NCBI GenBank assembly: GCA_028274465.1
Contig: CM051458.1
Location: 15,701,566 to 15,765,565 of the forward strand
DNA from: Plantago ovata
Taxonomy: Eukaryota > Streptophyta > Magnoliopsida > Lamiales > Plantaginaceae
Direction: 5' to 3'
Length of the DNA: 64,000 nucleotides
The notes below the pieces were generated by a model, which saw only the letters and a list, made by a program, of their open reading frames with translations, was not told where the DNA came from and made no database searches. Shown piece by piece: positions 22,720-34,311 of this stretch (positions within the stretch are counted from its first letter, which is position 1; each line of letters starts with the position of its first letter). Made by a program: the position numbers and the translations under genes.

Positions 22720-22794
22720 GTAATTCATGTTTCAGCTTTGGACTCTAAGGCAATTATCCAAACCTCTCCTAATCTAAATATTATTCTTTTTCAG
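22720..22794 (+). other. Predicted intron 3 of the env-like gene (75 bp)
   Basis: CAGCAG|GTAATTCATG to CTTTTTCAG|GCTCTA, with a CTAAT branch-like word. The preceding exon is 78 bp in A and 96 bp in C. The copy C counterpart is 28664-28738, also 75 bp. Confidence 0.6.
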
Positions 22795-23720
22795 GCTCTA
22801 AAGGAGACCACTGAAGTGGTGCACATCACTGAAGATTCACAAGTGAGTTCTGAGGAACTTTTCTTGAACTTCAAAAGAACAACCTTGTCAAGAGTTGCTA
22901 AGTCTGTCAGCAACTGGCAAAGGTACAGAAGGATGGATTTTTCTGACCTCCATCTTCATCTATCAAATGAGAAAAAGAGATCCTCTCTGCTGAAGCTCGA
23001 GACATTTTTCCACTCCATACTTCCTGAAGAATTCTCATATTCTCAGCTAATGAGCTCGAATCTGATTGCTCAAATCAGAGAGAATATGAAGGCAAAATTT
23101 AAGAGTGCCTCTCCAGCTGAACAAGCTGTGATGCTCAAGGGTTCATTTGTACCCGTGGTGGCTGATCCCCACAAAATCAATGAGGAAGAGGAAGTAACGA
23201 GTGTTGCTTTATACAAGCATCTTGAGCTAGTCATTCTGACTGATGATGATGAAGAGGAAGAAGATGAAAACATCCCTACTGATCCCAGTGATGATGAAGG
23301 GAAAGATTCAAAGGACAAAAAGGATGACGATGATGACAATCAAGGTCCAAGTCCTGGTGCTGGTGGTTTAAAATTGACAGTTGCTGAAACTGAACAACAA
23401 GAAAATCAGCAAGCTGAACAAACACAAACTCAGCATGAATCTCAACCTGCTCCTGCTGATGCTGAAAATCAAGCACCTGTACAAGGCGCTGATACTAAAG
23501 AGGAATACGCTAGAAAATGAGCTGCCTTGAAACATGGCAAGAGCCAATTTTCTGATGCCAAGGTCACTGATACAAACATTGATGATGAAGATGAAATGGA
23601 TGAAGATTACCAACGAGCTCTACAAAACAGTCTCCTGATTCATGCAAGGCATACACAGGATTTGGAAATTGGTCAATCTTCAGGAGTAATACCAAAGGAA
23701 GTCCCCTCCCTTCCACTTAC

Positions 23721-23842
23721 TACTGGCGAAACTCCAGTCATTGAGTCTCTTGCCCTCTGCAACTACTCAATTAAAACTAACTACTGGTGAAACTCCAGTT
23801 GTTGAGTCTGAAGAGTTGCCATCAGCAACCACTCAACCAAAA
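23721..23842 (+). repeat. About 57-bp tandem duplication in env-like copy A
   Basis: ACTACTGGCGAAACTCCAGT and ACTACTGGTGAAACTCCAGT begin two adjacent units that both run on to CAACTACTCAA/CAACCACTCAA. Copy C has one unit (29657-29720). The duplication shifts the reading frame. Confidence 0.6.
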
Positions 23843-25841
23843 GGAAATGAAGCTGCTGACTTAGGTTCCAAGGTTGCTGGCCTTGATGAATCTGAGGATG
23901 AAGATGATCTATCAGCAAACGAGGATGAAAACTCAAAGAAAGACCCAAAAGTGGTTGAAATTCCTCCTCCTGATTACATAACTGATAAAGACGATTGCTT
24001 AAGAGCAGAATTGCTGTTACAAGATGATCAGTTTGCTTCAGAACTAAAAGTTCATTCCTTGACCCCAAATCTAGTGTCGTTCCCACGTGTAGAGGAGTTT
24101 ACTCCTAGAATTTTGGCACTAAAGAAAGTCCATGATGCCTGCAAAGTAGAAGATGAGGCATTGCTTGCTGAGAGCCCGCTTGATATTGGAAAAATATTGG
24201 CTACAGTGCTGAGACGCACTACTACTCTTACAATAGCTCAGAAAGACATCTGTCTCTATCACAAGAGCGATGAAGAAGATGTAAGTCAAGCACTCCGGCT
24301 AGCAAAGACCGCATTAGTAAAGGCTCAGACTTTCATGGAAGAAAAGGCCGTAACAGAGCAAAGACATGAGGAGAACATGGTGAGTATTAGAAATGAGTTG
24401 TCAAAAATGACTTCTGATCAGCAACAAATCATCATGAAATACAACAGCTTAAGTACTCTTGCTGAAAATTGCAACGAGTTCTACTCTCTGCACATCACTC
24501 CGATGTTGAAATCCATGTCTAAGGGGGAAAAGAGAAGTACAAGAAAAAGAACCCAAACCCCTCCTACTGTTGATGAGCCACTGCCCATAGAACCTCTTGC
24601 TGAAAAAGAGCAAAGTTCTAAAAGACAAGCAGAATCTGAGTTAAATTCAGCAAGTCCCAAAAAGAGAAAAACTGCTGCTGAAACTCAAGGTTTTTGCCAC
24701 ACTGAAAGTCATCAAGATCTGAATGAAGATGATGACAATCAGACAATAGCTCAATCCATAAGAGCTAGACCAATTACAGCCTTAACTCCGTCTTGCCATT
24801 CAAAGCATTTCTCTTCTGACTCAAGATCTTCAGCAAGAGATCAAGACAATGCAAAGTCAAGAAGAAGAAGGCAAAGACAGGAAGAAAAGAGGCTGGCCAG
24901 CATTGCTATTGGCTCCAGCATCGAATATACAAAGACCAGCAATGATGAAACCACTCAGAACGTGATCAGAAACGTTCATGGTTTCTGGATCTTAAAGCTG
25001 GAAGATTTGCTGGTGAATGAGTTCTTTCCTACAACCATTTTGAACCAAATGTTCACTTGGATTGATCTCAAGGTAAAAAGGAAAGAAAGGGTTGAGTCCC
25101 TCCCAAGAAATATTGCTGGGAGATGGTTGAATCTTGAGGTCTCAGTAAGAAGAACTGCCATTGGTAAGACTTATAGACAAGAACCAAATCTGATAAAACC
25201 ACCTGGCATTGCTTATTACTCTGACCCAGTAACCAAGAACACAAAGAAGAGACTTGGATTGATTCCTTATGAGTACTTCTATCTCACTGCTAAGGATCAA
25301 GAAGAAGATCTTCTCTGGCTAAGAAAGATTCATCCTAAAAGCATTTCAGATACACAGCTTCTCCATGCCAGCAATTGGGGCATGCATTTGTGGGTAACTC
25401 ACTACATGGACATGAATGCTGAAAAGCATCATCATACTGCCTGCAAAAACGCAAGAATTCTTCAACTACAAGTCCATAGGCTACTTGAGAACTACGAGAA
25501 GGACTGTATTGAATTCACTGCACTTGCTGAGAAGAGTGTAAGAGAGATTTTGAGAAAATCCTCTGGAAGAGCTTAACTCTCTGTAATATTTCTGTTAAAG
25601 TTTTTATTTGCTGATTTTATTTAGTTATTTCTGCTCTTTCCTGTAAACTTACTGAAAGATAACTATCAGCAATAAAGCTTTTTGACTCTTATTGGTTTTT
25701 GATTATGCAATTTACATATGCTTACTGTTTAATTATTCAAGTATGCTTGCATTAATCAACTGATTTATTCAACATCAGAAACCTCTAAAAGGGTAACAAT
25801 TAATTTAGCCATGGATTGCTAACATCAAAAATGGGGAAATT

Positions 25842-27419
25842 TGTTAGGAAACTTGTAATTTTGATGAGCAATTAACCATGCTAAATTAAGGAAAGTCCAG
25901 TAACTAGTACTCTTAAGGTCCATAGGAATTTAGAATTTTAAGGACATTGTAAAAGAGGAACGTTTGCTGAAGACTTAGAGTAGGTTCTAGATAGGTTGGT
26001 TTTACCGCTTATGATGTATCTTGTTTTCTGAAAAGAAATACAACCTATTGAAGCATTTGCTGATGATGTAGTTTGTTTTTACAAACAAACTATTGAAGCA
26101 TTTAGAACCGCTTAGAAATTTGAAGATTTCGAAGACTTAAGACTAGAAGATTTCTGAAGACTGGTATCTACAAAGGCACATGTTGCTCAGAAAGTGGAAA
26201 ACTTCAGCAACAACATTGCATAAGTAAAAATTTGAATGACAGAGTAGGTTGTGCTTGCTGAAACTGAGACTGACCACTTGCTGATGAACATTTGTGACCT
26301 CTTGCTGAAAGTACTTATATTTGCGCACCAATGTTACTGTTTGAATTTTATTCAAAAGAGCATTAAATGCAAAGCATGCACGCGAAGGACATGAAGACTA
26401 GAAGACAAACAAGGACGCTGCTGAAAGTACAAAAGCAAGATAGTGACATTTTAAGGAACAAAAGCCTTAGAATTTGAAATTCAAACGGCCCTTATTTCAC
26501 TATAAATAGAGGTCATCCGGCAAAGAGTTGAAGTGTGTCAATAACGTGATCATACTCTCACTTGTGCTTAAACTCACATACCCTTCAATACTCTTTACTG
26601 CCATTGATCCCTTCCAAGACTTAAAGCTTGTAAAAGCTACTTGTGAAGAAGTAGAACCTACACGACTAAGAAATTAGTTAAGTGTTCTTTCTTTCTTTCG
26701 AACAAGAACAAGTCTTCACACCAAAAACAATCAAACTTGTTTACGGCAAAGTATTCAAAGTTTTGTTTCTTAGATTACTTGTTGTAACTGAATAAGTTAT
26801 AATCAAGTTATCTCACCCCAAACCTCTCTAACTGATAATACACCCTTTCAGGCGTGATATTCAGGGGGAACTTAATCAAGCATAGTGTGGCTGATTAAAA
26901 GTACCAAGTTTGGTGGAGAACAAGGTTACGTTCTCTAGTTAGGTTGGAGACGAAGCAAGTGTGCTTTGGTTTCTGTTTGAATCGCTCTAGATAGGTGTTG
27001 TAAGGAACCTCAAACTTATCTTAGTGGATTCAGTCCTAGAAAGGACAAAGTGGATTAGTTGAGAGATTACGCCACTCTCAGATACCACTATAAAAGTGTT
27101 TGTGTGATTTACTTACTGTACTTAGTTTTCAGCAAAGCATATCTATCTGTACACAGTCACTCACTTCACTTGCTGAAACTATCACTTACTGAAAAAGCAC
27201 TTATTGTATCAAAGACTTCCGCTCTCTGATTTTAAGTATCAGCAAACCTAGTTACTGTGAAGTAACTTGCGCTTGCTGAGAAAGTTAAGTATCAGCAAAC
27301 TCATTACTGGAAAATAATAAGTACTTGCTGAGAAAGTTTTTAAATGACGAAAGTTTGAAAAGACTATTCACCCCCCCCCCCCTCCTCTAGTCTTTTCTTG
27401 TTGTTTAAAGGGACCAAGA
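25842..27419 (+). mobile_element. 3' LTR of Sirevirus copy A
   Basis: A polypurine tract (AATGGGGAAATT, 25830-25841) precedes TGTTAGGAAACTTG. The following 1.58 kb matches the copy B LTR (30181-31774) almost throughout. A TATA box (TATAAATA) lies at 26501. The LTR ends GGGACCAA without the ACA found in copy B, then runs straight into foreign DNA, so its last few bases are lost or altered. A long C-run at 27371-27382 differs in length from copy B. Confidence 0.85.
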
Positions 27420-28086
27420 CTTATCAATTTGGAGGATTAAGCATAGCAATTTGACCTCGTTGTTTCTCAATTCTTGCTTGTGAGGTAGCAATTCTTCGGA
27501 GATTGACGCCCTTCGTTGGTAACTTGTATCTCACGATGTTTCTACTTTTATTTATTTCTTTCAACATGTTTTCATTCAATCTTGTTTTGATTCTTGTTGA
27601 TTGCAATTTATCTATGAGTAGCTAAATCTATCGTTGGTGATAGTATGTGATTTCTTAGCTAGGGTTCTTAATTATGCATGATTGGCTGTAACGCGATTCA
27701 GACTTGACTTATTGCTTTATTTCTTTGATCTATCTAAGCTCTATATCTTCGTAGTGTTGAATTGAACGGAACACATTGGACAATTCATGATCTTAGATTT
27801 CTATGCAAACGTTCAAGTACTTCATGCATGATTATTAACCTGATGCTTTGAATGATCATACTATCGCTAACTTCCATTATTATTGATAAGAAAATCTGTG
27901 CTAAGTCGTTTGTTGAGTTTATAGTTTAAGTTAATTTAGATAAAGCTAGTTATAGTCCTTAGAGATCGACACTCGAGGTTATTTTACTTCTACACTACGT
28001 GCTTTGGTTTTCGTTGTATTTGTGAATTGCCTTTGGCTAAAAACAAATTTATTTGATTAATTGAGTCTGACAATCTCGCTTCATCA
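27420..28086 (+). mobile_element. Fragment of an Athila-like Gypsy LTR
   Basis: Non-coding DNA with phrases shared with the Athila-like LTR at 14.3-15.6 kb in the opposite orientation (ATGAGTAGCTAAATC; GTTGGTG-TAG-ATG; CGACACTCG). It lies between the copy A LTR and the copy C env-like fragment, with no recognisable ends, so it is a truncated scrap of an older insertion. Confidence 0.45.
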
Positions 28087-30180
28087 GTGGTGACTGACCT
28101 AAGCCAGAAAATGGACATGGAGATTGATGACAACTCCAATAAGTCAGTAGACCTGTTCATGACAAATAGTAAACTTAAAGGTCTAGATGTCTCTGCTCAA
28201 CTTGTCAATTTAGAGACATGGGAGATTGCTGAATCTGCACAGCCTTCTCAAATAGAGCAGAGAGAAGAAGTCTGCTGAAGAACAAGTCCTAAATAATGAA
28301 GATGTTATCAATGATGAAAGGACTGAGTCACCACCTGCCCTTCTTCAGCAGGTAGTTAACTCAGATATAAGCAAAACTTCACTATCTGAAATTTTATCTT
28401 TAGCTAATATGATCATTTCTTTACAGACTTCTAAAGATACAAGTCAGAAGATTGCTGAAACTTCTGCACCAGAATCCACAACTCTTGTTCAGCAGGTACA
28501 TGAAAATTTTGGTAAACTTACTAAGTTTGAACACTTAGTACTTGTATCTAACAATGAGTTATTTCAGGATGAACAATTCAAGGATGCTACTACAGCTCCT
28601 GAAGCAATGGAAATAGCTCCAGCACAACTCAGTGTGCAACATGAGCTTGCTGAAAGTCAACAGGTAATTCATGTTATAGTTTTAGACTCTAAAACTATCT
28701 TCCAAAATCTTCCTGACAATAACAAAACTCTTATTCAGGCCCAAAAGGAGAATGATGAAGTGGTTCACATCACAAAAGCTCTTGAAGTTAGTTCCGAAGA
28801 ACTATACTCAAACTTCAAAAGAAACACTTTGACCAGAGTTGCTAAGTCTGTCAGCAACTGGCAAAGATACAGAAGGATGAACTTTTCAGATCTTCACATC
28901 CATCTATCCAATGAAAAGAAGAGAAACTCTCTATTCAAACTCGAGACGTTTGTACACTCAATACTTCCTGAAGAACTCTCATATTCTCAGCAAATGAGTT
29001 CAAATCTGATTGCAACAATCAGAGAGAATATGAAAGCTAAGTTCAAGAGTGCCTCTCCAACTGAACAAGCTATGATGCTCAATGGTTCCTTTGTACCCGT
29101 GGTGGCTGATCCCCACGAAATCAATGAGGAAGAGGAAGTTGGTCATACTGACGGATGATGATGAAGAAGAAGAGGATGAAAATATCCTTAAAGATACCAG
29201 TGATGATGAAGCCAAAGATTCTAAGGAAAGTAAGGACGATGATGATGATAATCAAGGTCCTAGTCCGGATGCTGGTGGAGTAAAATTGGCAGTTGCTGAT
29301 CATGAAAATCAAGACAATACTGAAAACCAGCAAGCTGAACAACCTCCCAGTCAGCAACAAGAATCTACTCCTACTCATGCTGAGAAAAGTACTCCAGCAA
29401 CTGAACAAGTTGTTGAAACTGAAGAAGAGTACGCCAGAAAGCGTGCTGAAATGCCTAAAGGCAAAGCTAAACTTTCTGATGCCGAGTTAGCATTACTCGA
29501 AGCTAAGGTCACTGATTCAAACCTTGGAGAAGATGAAGATGAAGATTACCAAAGAGCATTACAGAATAGTCTACATATTCACGACAGACACACTAAAAAT
29601 CTTGATATTGCTCAATCTTCAAGAGTGAACAATAAGGAAGTCTCCTCCCTTCCACTTACTATTGTGAAACTCCAGTTGTTGAGTCCAAAGAGTTGCCTTC
29701 AGCAACCACTCAACCAGAAGTGACTGAAGCTAATGATTTGTGTATCAAGGTTGCTGGCCTTGATGAATATGATGAAGAAGAAGATCTATTTAACTTCTCA
29801 GCAAATGACGAAGAAAAGTCAAAGAAAGCTGAACCCAAAGTGGTTAATTGCCATTGCCTGGGGTCAGTGATTGGGCAAACTCGTCGGACCACTTTGTGCA
29901 TTGACTTTTAAATAGAGTGACGGGACCGGCTGGGAGTCTTTTTTCCCCATCGACCTATTTTCCAATATTTTTTAGTTTCTTTGAATTCGTATATAGATCC
30001 CGATATCTCTTCTTATCAACCCCCCCCCCCCCCTAAAAAAAAGACTTAGGTAAGATATTCTGGAGAATATGTAAATTCCTCCACCATCTCTCATTTTAAT
30101 GATGAAGGATATATGGAGAGAAGTCGCTTGCTGAGAAACGATGATCAGATCGCCACTGAAATCAAAGCTCACTCACTTAC
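28087..30180 (+). pseudogene. Sirevirus copy C: env-like fragment, cut by copy B
   Basis: Homologous to 22.16-24.06 kb of copy A: the MDMEIDDNSNKSVDLFMT region, the three short introns, WQRYRRMNFSDLHIHLSNEKK, an acidic DDDEEEEDEN run and EDYQRALQNSLHIHDRHT. It is 5'-truncated and carries frameshifts (near 28262, 29140 and 29660). A 225-bp foreign insertion lies at about 29849-30073. At 30180 the env frame stops abruptly (AAAGCTCACTCACTTAC) where the copy B LTR begins. Copy B therefore inserted into copy C. Confidence 0.75.
29849..30073. mobile_element. 225-bp insertion in env-like copy C
   Basis: Alignment with copy A shows GTGGTT-AA before and AATTCCTCC after as contiguous sequence, so the DNA between is extra. 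The insert includes a run of 14 C (30021-30034) and a block, about 29944-30034, whose reverse complement recurs at about 59470-59560. Its origin is unknown. Homopolymer and phrasing are reminiscent of plastid spacer DNA, which I cannot verify. Confidence 0.55.
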
Positions 30181-31774
30181 TGTTAGGAAACTTGTAATTT
30201 TGATGAGCAATTAACCATGCTAAATTAAGGAAAGTCCAGTCACTAGTACTCTTAAGGTCCATAGGAATTTAGAATTTTAAGGACATTGTAAAAGAGGAAC
30301 GTTTGCTGAAGACTTAGAATAGGTGCTAGATAGGTTGGTTTTTAAGCTTATGATGTATCTTGTTTTCTGAAAACAAAATAACCTATTGAAGCATTTGGTG
30401 ACGATGTACTTTGTTTTTACAAACAAACTATTGAAGCATTTAGAACCGCTCAGAATCTTGAAGAATTTGAAGATCTGAAGACTTGAAGAATTCGAAGATC
30501 TGAAGACTAGAAGATTTCTGAAGACTGGTATCTACAAAGGCACATGTTGCTCAGAAAGTGGAAACTTCAGCAACAACATTGCATAAGTGAAAATCTGAAA
30601 GACAGAGTAGGTTGTGCTTGCTGAAACTGAGACTGACCACTTGCTGATGGAACATATGTGATCTCTTGCTGAAAGTACTTACATTTGCGCTCCAATGTTA
30701 CTGTTTGAATTCTATTCAAATAAGCATTAAATGCAAAGCTTGCACGCGAAGGACATGAAGACTAGAAGACAAACAAGGACGCTGCTGAAAGTACAAAAGC
30801 AAGATAGTGACATCTTAAGGAACAAAAGCCTTGGAATTTAAAATTCAAACGGCTCCTTATTTTCACTATAAATAGAGGTCATCCGGCAAAGAGTTGAAGT
30901 GTGTCAACAACGCGATCATACTCTCACTTGTGCTTAAACTCACATACCTTCAATACTCTATACTGCCATTGATCCGTTCCAAGACTTAAAGCTTGAAAAA
31001 GCTACTTGTGAAGAAGTAGAATTTGCACGACTAAGAAATTAGTTGTGTTCTTTCTTTCTTTCGAAAACAAGTCTTGACACCAGAAACAATCAAACTTGTT
31101 TACTGCAAAGTATTCAAAGTTTTGTTTCTTAGATTACTTGTTGTAACTGAATAAGTTATAATTAAGTTTTCTCATCCCAAACCTCTCTAACTGAAAATAC
31201 ACCCTTTCAGGCGTGATATTCAGGGGGAACTTAATCGAGCATAGTTTTGATGATTAAAAGTACCAAGTTTGGTGGAGAACAAGGTTGCGTTCTCTAGATT
31301 AGGTTGGAGACGAAGCAAGTGTGCTTTGGTTTTTGTTTGAACCGCTCTAGATAGGTGTTGTAAGGAACACCTCAATCATATCTTAGTGGATTCAGTCCTA
31401 GGAAGGACAAATTGGATTAGTTGAGAGATTACGCCACTCTCAGATACCACTATAAAAGTGTTTGTGTGATTTACTTACTGTATTTAGTTTTCAGCAAATC
31501 ATATCTATCTGTACACAGTCACTCACATCACTTGCTGAAACCTTCATTTACTGAAAGAAGCACTTATTGTATCAAAGACTTCCGCTCTCTGATTTTAAGT
31601 ATCAGCAAACCTAGTTACTGCAAAGTAACTTGCGCTTGCGGAGAAAGTTAAGTATCAGCAAACTCATTACTGAAAAAGTAATAAGCACTTGCTGAGAAAG
31701 TTTTAAACGACGAAAGTTTGAAAAGACTATTCACCCCCCCTCTAGTCTTTTCTTGTTGTTTAAAGGGACCAACA
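30181..31774 (+). mobile_element. 5' LTR of Sirevirus copy B
   Basis: Begins TGTTAGGAAAC and ends GGGACCAACA (1,594 bp), with TG...CA ends, followed two bases later by the primer-binding site. The TATA box TATAAATA at 30867 marks the U3 promoter. A C-run lies at 31734-31740. Confidence 0.9.
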
Positions 31775-31776
31775 AG

Positions 31777-31794
31777 TGGTATCAGAGCTGGAGG
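31777..31794 (+). other. Primer-binding site of copy B
   Basis: TGGTATCAGAGC followed by TGGAGG. The first 12 bases complement the 3' end of initiator tRNA-Met, the usual Copia primer. Confidence 0.9.
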
Positions 31795-31886
31795 TTCTTT
31801 AACCTTCAGCACTGAACCTAGATCCCCTTAGGTGCTTTCCGTAAATCACTCTCACTTGATCAGTTTGGTAGTGCTTTGCTGACAGG

Positions 31887-34306
31887 ATGTCTTTAGGAGA
31901 TGCTCCCTTGCTGAAGCTGGAAAATTACGAAAAATGGCGAAACAACATGATGCTACATCTTCAGGCCATTAGTGATGAGATGGTCACTGTCATTAATGAT
32001 GGACCTATCAAGATCACTAAGGTTGAAAGGAGTTTCCCTCACAAGACCACTGAAGCTGGAAAGGAAACTATCTTAGGCGAACCGAATGATACCGTTGTGC
32101 CAAAACCAAGAGAGGAATGGACTTCTGACGAAGCTAAGAGATTCCGTCTTGATGGCCAAGCAAGAAACATCATCATTCGATCAACTCCGGATACCATACA
32201 GTGCAAACTGTGGGGTGCTAAGACTGCAAAGGAAGCTTGGAAAATGGTTCAAGATCTTTGTGCTGGATCTGACAAAACCAAGGAAAACAAACTTGAAGTA
32301 CTTAAATTAAAGTTTCAAAACTTTAAGAAAGGTACAAACGAGTCACTGGAAGACTTGGATTTCAGATTCACAACTCTTGTTAGTGAAATGGCAGCCTTGG
32401 GTGTTGGAAATCTTTACTCAGATACTGAGAAAGTGAAAACCATCATCAGAAGTCTGAATCAAGAATGGATCCACACTCAGAATTTCTATTACAATCAAGG
32501 AATGCCTGATATTACACCAACAAAGTTGTTCTCTCATCTTGCTACTGTCAATTATGAGACAAAGCAAAGAGAAAATGTATTTGCTGAAAAATCGCAAAAC
32601 ATTGCTCTTGCTGCAAAGCCGTCATCTTCTGAAAAGAAGAATGATAAAGAGCCTACTGATGAAAACTCTTTGGTTGTCAAAACATGAAGAAATTCATCAG
32701 CAAGGAACTTGAAAGGCGAAAAGCAAAAGAGAAGCTGAAAAAGCATCTTGGTAACAACTACCATAAGTATAAAAATGAGACTAGCTCGCTGAACAAGCAA
32801 GCTCAGCAAGCAACTTCATCAGAAGAACCTGCAGTTGGAAATGATCTATGCTTTTACTGCAAAAAGCCTGGACACTTCAAAGCTAATTGCCCTTTGCTGA
32901 AAGGCAAATCTGCTGAAAAGAAGAAGAAGTTCAAAAGAGCTTTTATTGCTGAAGAAAAGAAGAAGCTTCAAGCAAAGATCGATGCATTGTGCATTGATAC
33001 TAGCTCCGAAGACAGTGAGGATGAAAGTTCAGACACTGACGATGAAGAAGCCACTCTAGACGTGGAGATTGGCAAATAAGTTTGTGGAATAGCTATGGAA
33101 GCTTATCCAGATGTGTCAAACTACGAGTTCTGCCTCATGGCTGGTCAGGTAAACAACCCTACCTCTGACTCAGACTCAGAAAGTGAAGATGAGATTGACC
33201 TTGACAAGATTCAAGGAGAAATCGAAAGATTTGAGAAAACTCTGAGCAGACAGCAAGAGAAACTACAAATTGCTGAAACTCTGACCAAGCAGACTACTGA
33301 AAAGTATGTCTTGCTGAAGGAAGAGACAGAAGAAAAAGATGCTGAAATAAGGCGTCTTAAGAAGTTGATTGCTGAAGCTACAGAGAAGAATTCTCAAATG
33401 GCATTAGAATTAGAAGAATATCAGTCCTCAATTCTAAAGTTACTTGCTGAAATCCAAGAGATGAAAAAGATGAAAATCAATTTCAAATCTTATGTGGACG
33501 CAAGTAATACTCTGACTGAACTAAACTCTTACTTGAGAGATCCATCTCAGAAAGAAGGTTTAGGTGCTACGTATGAAGGTGATGACGTAGAAATCTTGAT
33601 TAAAGATAAATCACCGATTTCCTTTGTACGTGCTACTGATAGTGGTCTACCAGAACTCTATCAGTTTGGTCAATCTAAGGTTGCTGAAACATGCAATCAA
33701 GTACCTATGACCATAAAGCCCGCTGTTGCTACTCAAAGTAACAAGACTTTAAAAGGAAAACAGGTTGCTGAGAAGCAAACTGGAAAGAAGAAGGATGCTG
33801 TGAAGCATTCCGCCAAACAAGTTGCTGAAAAGCAAGTTGTTAAGACAAAAGGCAAGATTACTAAAAGTAATCAGAAGACCTTTGCTGACAAACCTGAATC
33901 AAGTAAGGTTGCTGACACAAAAGCTCAGCATTCTCCGAAAAGTGGACTCGGTTTCAAAACCAAGCAAAGTCAACTTTTTCACGAGTATAAGCAAAGTCAG
34001 CAAAGATACTTCAAAGAGATGAAGAAAATCAAGCCTAAGAGTTCTGAAAAGACTCTTAATACTAGGGCTAGAAGGAACCTTGCTAGAAAAGAACTTACTG
34101 AAAAGTATCTTCAGCAAAAAGGTCAACCGAGCAAGACACCACATCAGAAAGTGGATTTGATCAGCACGAATCAAAAGTCTTTCAGCTCAAAACCTCCTAG
34201 TTCCTCAGCAAGTAGAAAACAAGTCAAAGTTGAAAAACTTAAGACTTGGGTTTCCACTGGACGCGTTCTTGAACATGTTAATGGACATCCATTATTGGAT
34301 AATTAA
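31887..34306 (+). pseudogene. Sirevirus copy B gag
   Basis: Gag forms the virus-like particle that packages the element RNA. The start is MSLGDAPLLKLENYEKW, followed by the Copia gag core (AWKMVQDLCAGSDKTKENK, YSDTEKVKTIIRSL). The zinc knuckle CFYCKKPGHFKANC lies at about 32850-32890. Downstream is an acidic patch (DSEDESSDTDDEEA), a long coiled-coil (IERFEKTLSRQQEKLQIAE onward) and a basic tail. The long Gag with a coiled-coil extension is typical of Sireviruses. A one-base deletion near 32678 and a TAA at 33077-33079 break the frame. The final 77 bases overlap the pol frame, so gag and pol are in different frames. Confidence 0.85.
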
Positions 34307-34311
34307 CTTGT

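Larger units (their letters stand above)
20355..25576 (+). pseudogene. Sirevirus env-like gene, copy A, with probable introns
   Basis: Located after pol and before the 3' LTR, this has the position and composition of Sirevirus envelope-like ORFs. It begins MAPKRQSSKTSK 9 bp after a TATA-like TATATAAAGAAATGG, with another TATATAAA at 20213. The N-terminal part (TVQNTQIVLKWTDLAEIF) looks like the plant env-like/mobile-domain type. The middle is acidic and low-complexity (DDDEEEEDEN) and the C-terminal part is charged (WGMHLWVTHYMDMNAEKHH). No clear signal peptide or C-terminal transmembrane helix is visible. Stops occur at 20508, 20589, 21908 and 23518, with frameshifts near 21160 and 23750. 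Three GT-AG introns of 72-75 bp (22427-22500, 22570-22641, 22720-22794) fit the reading frame. The function of such proteins is unproven. Confidence 0.75.

Noticed and set aside
20676..25576. A host nuclear protein gene (acidic, coiled-coil, Lys-rich)
   Set aside because: Position between Copia pol and the 3' LTR, and a second copy at 28.1-30.2 kb, make it the element's env-like ORF.
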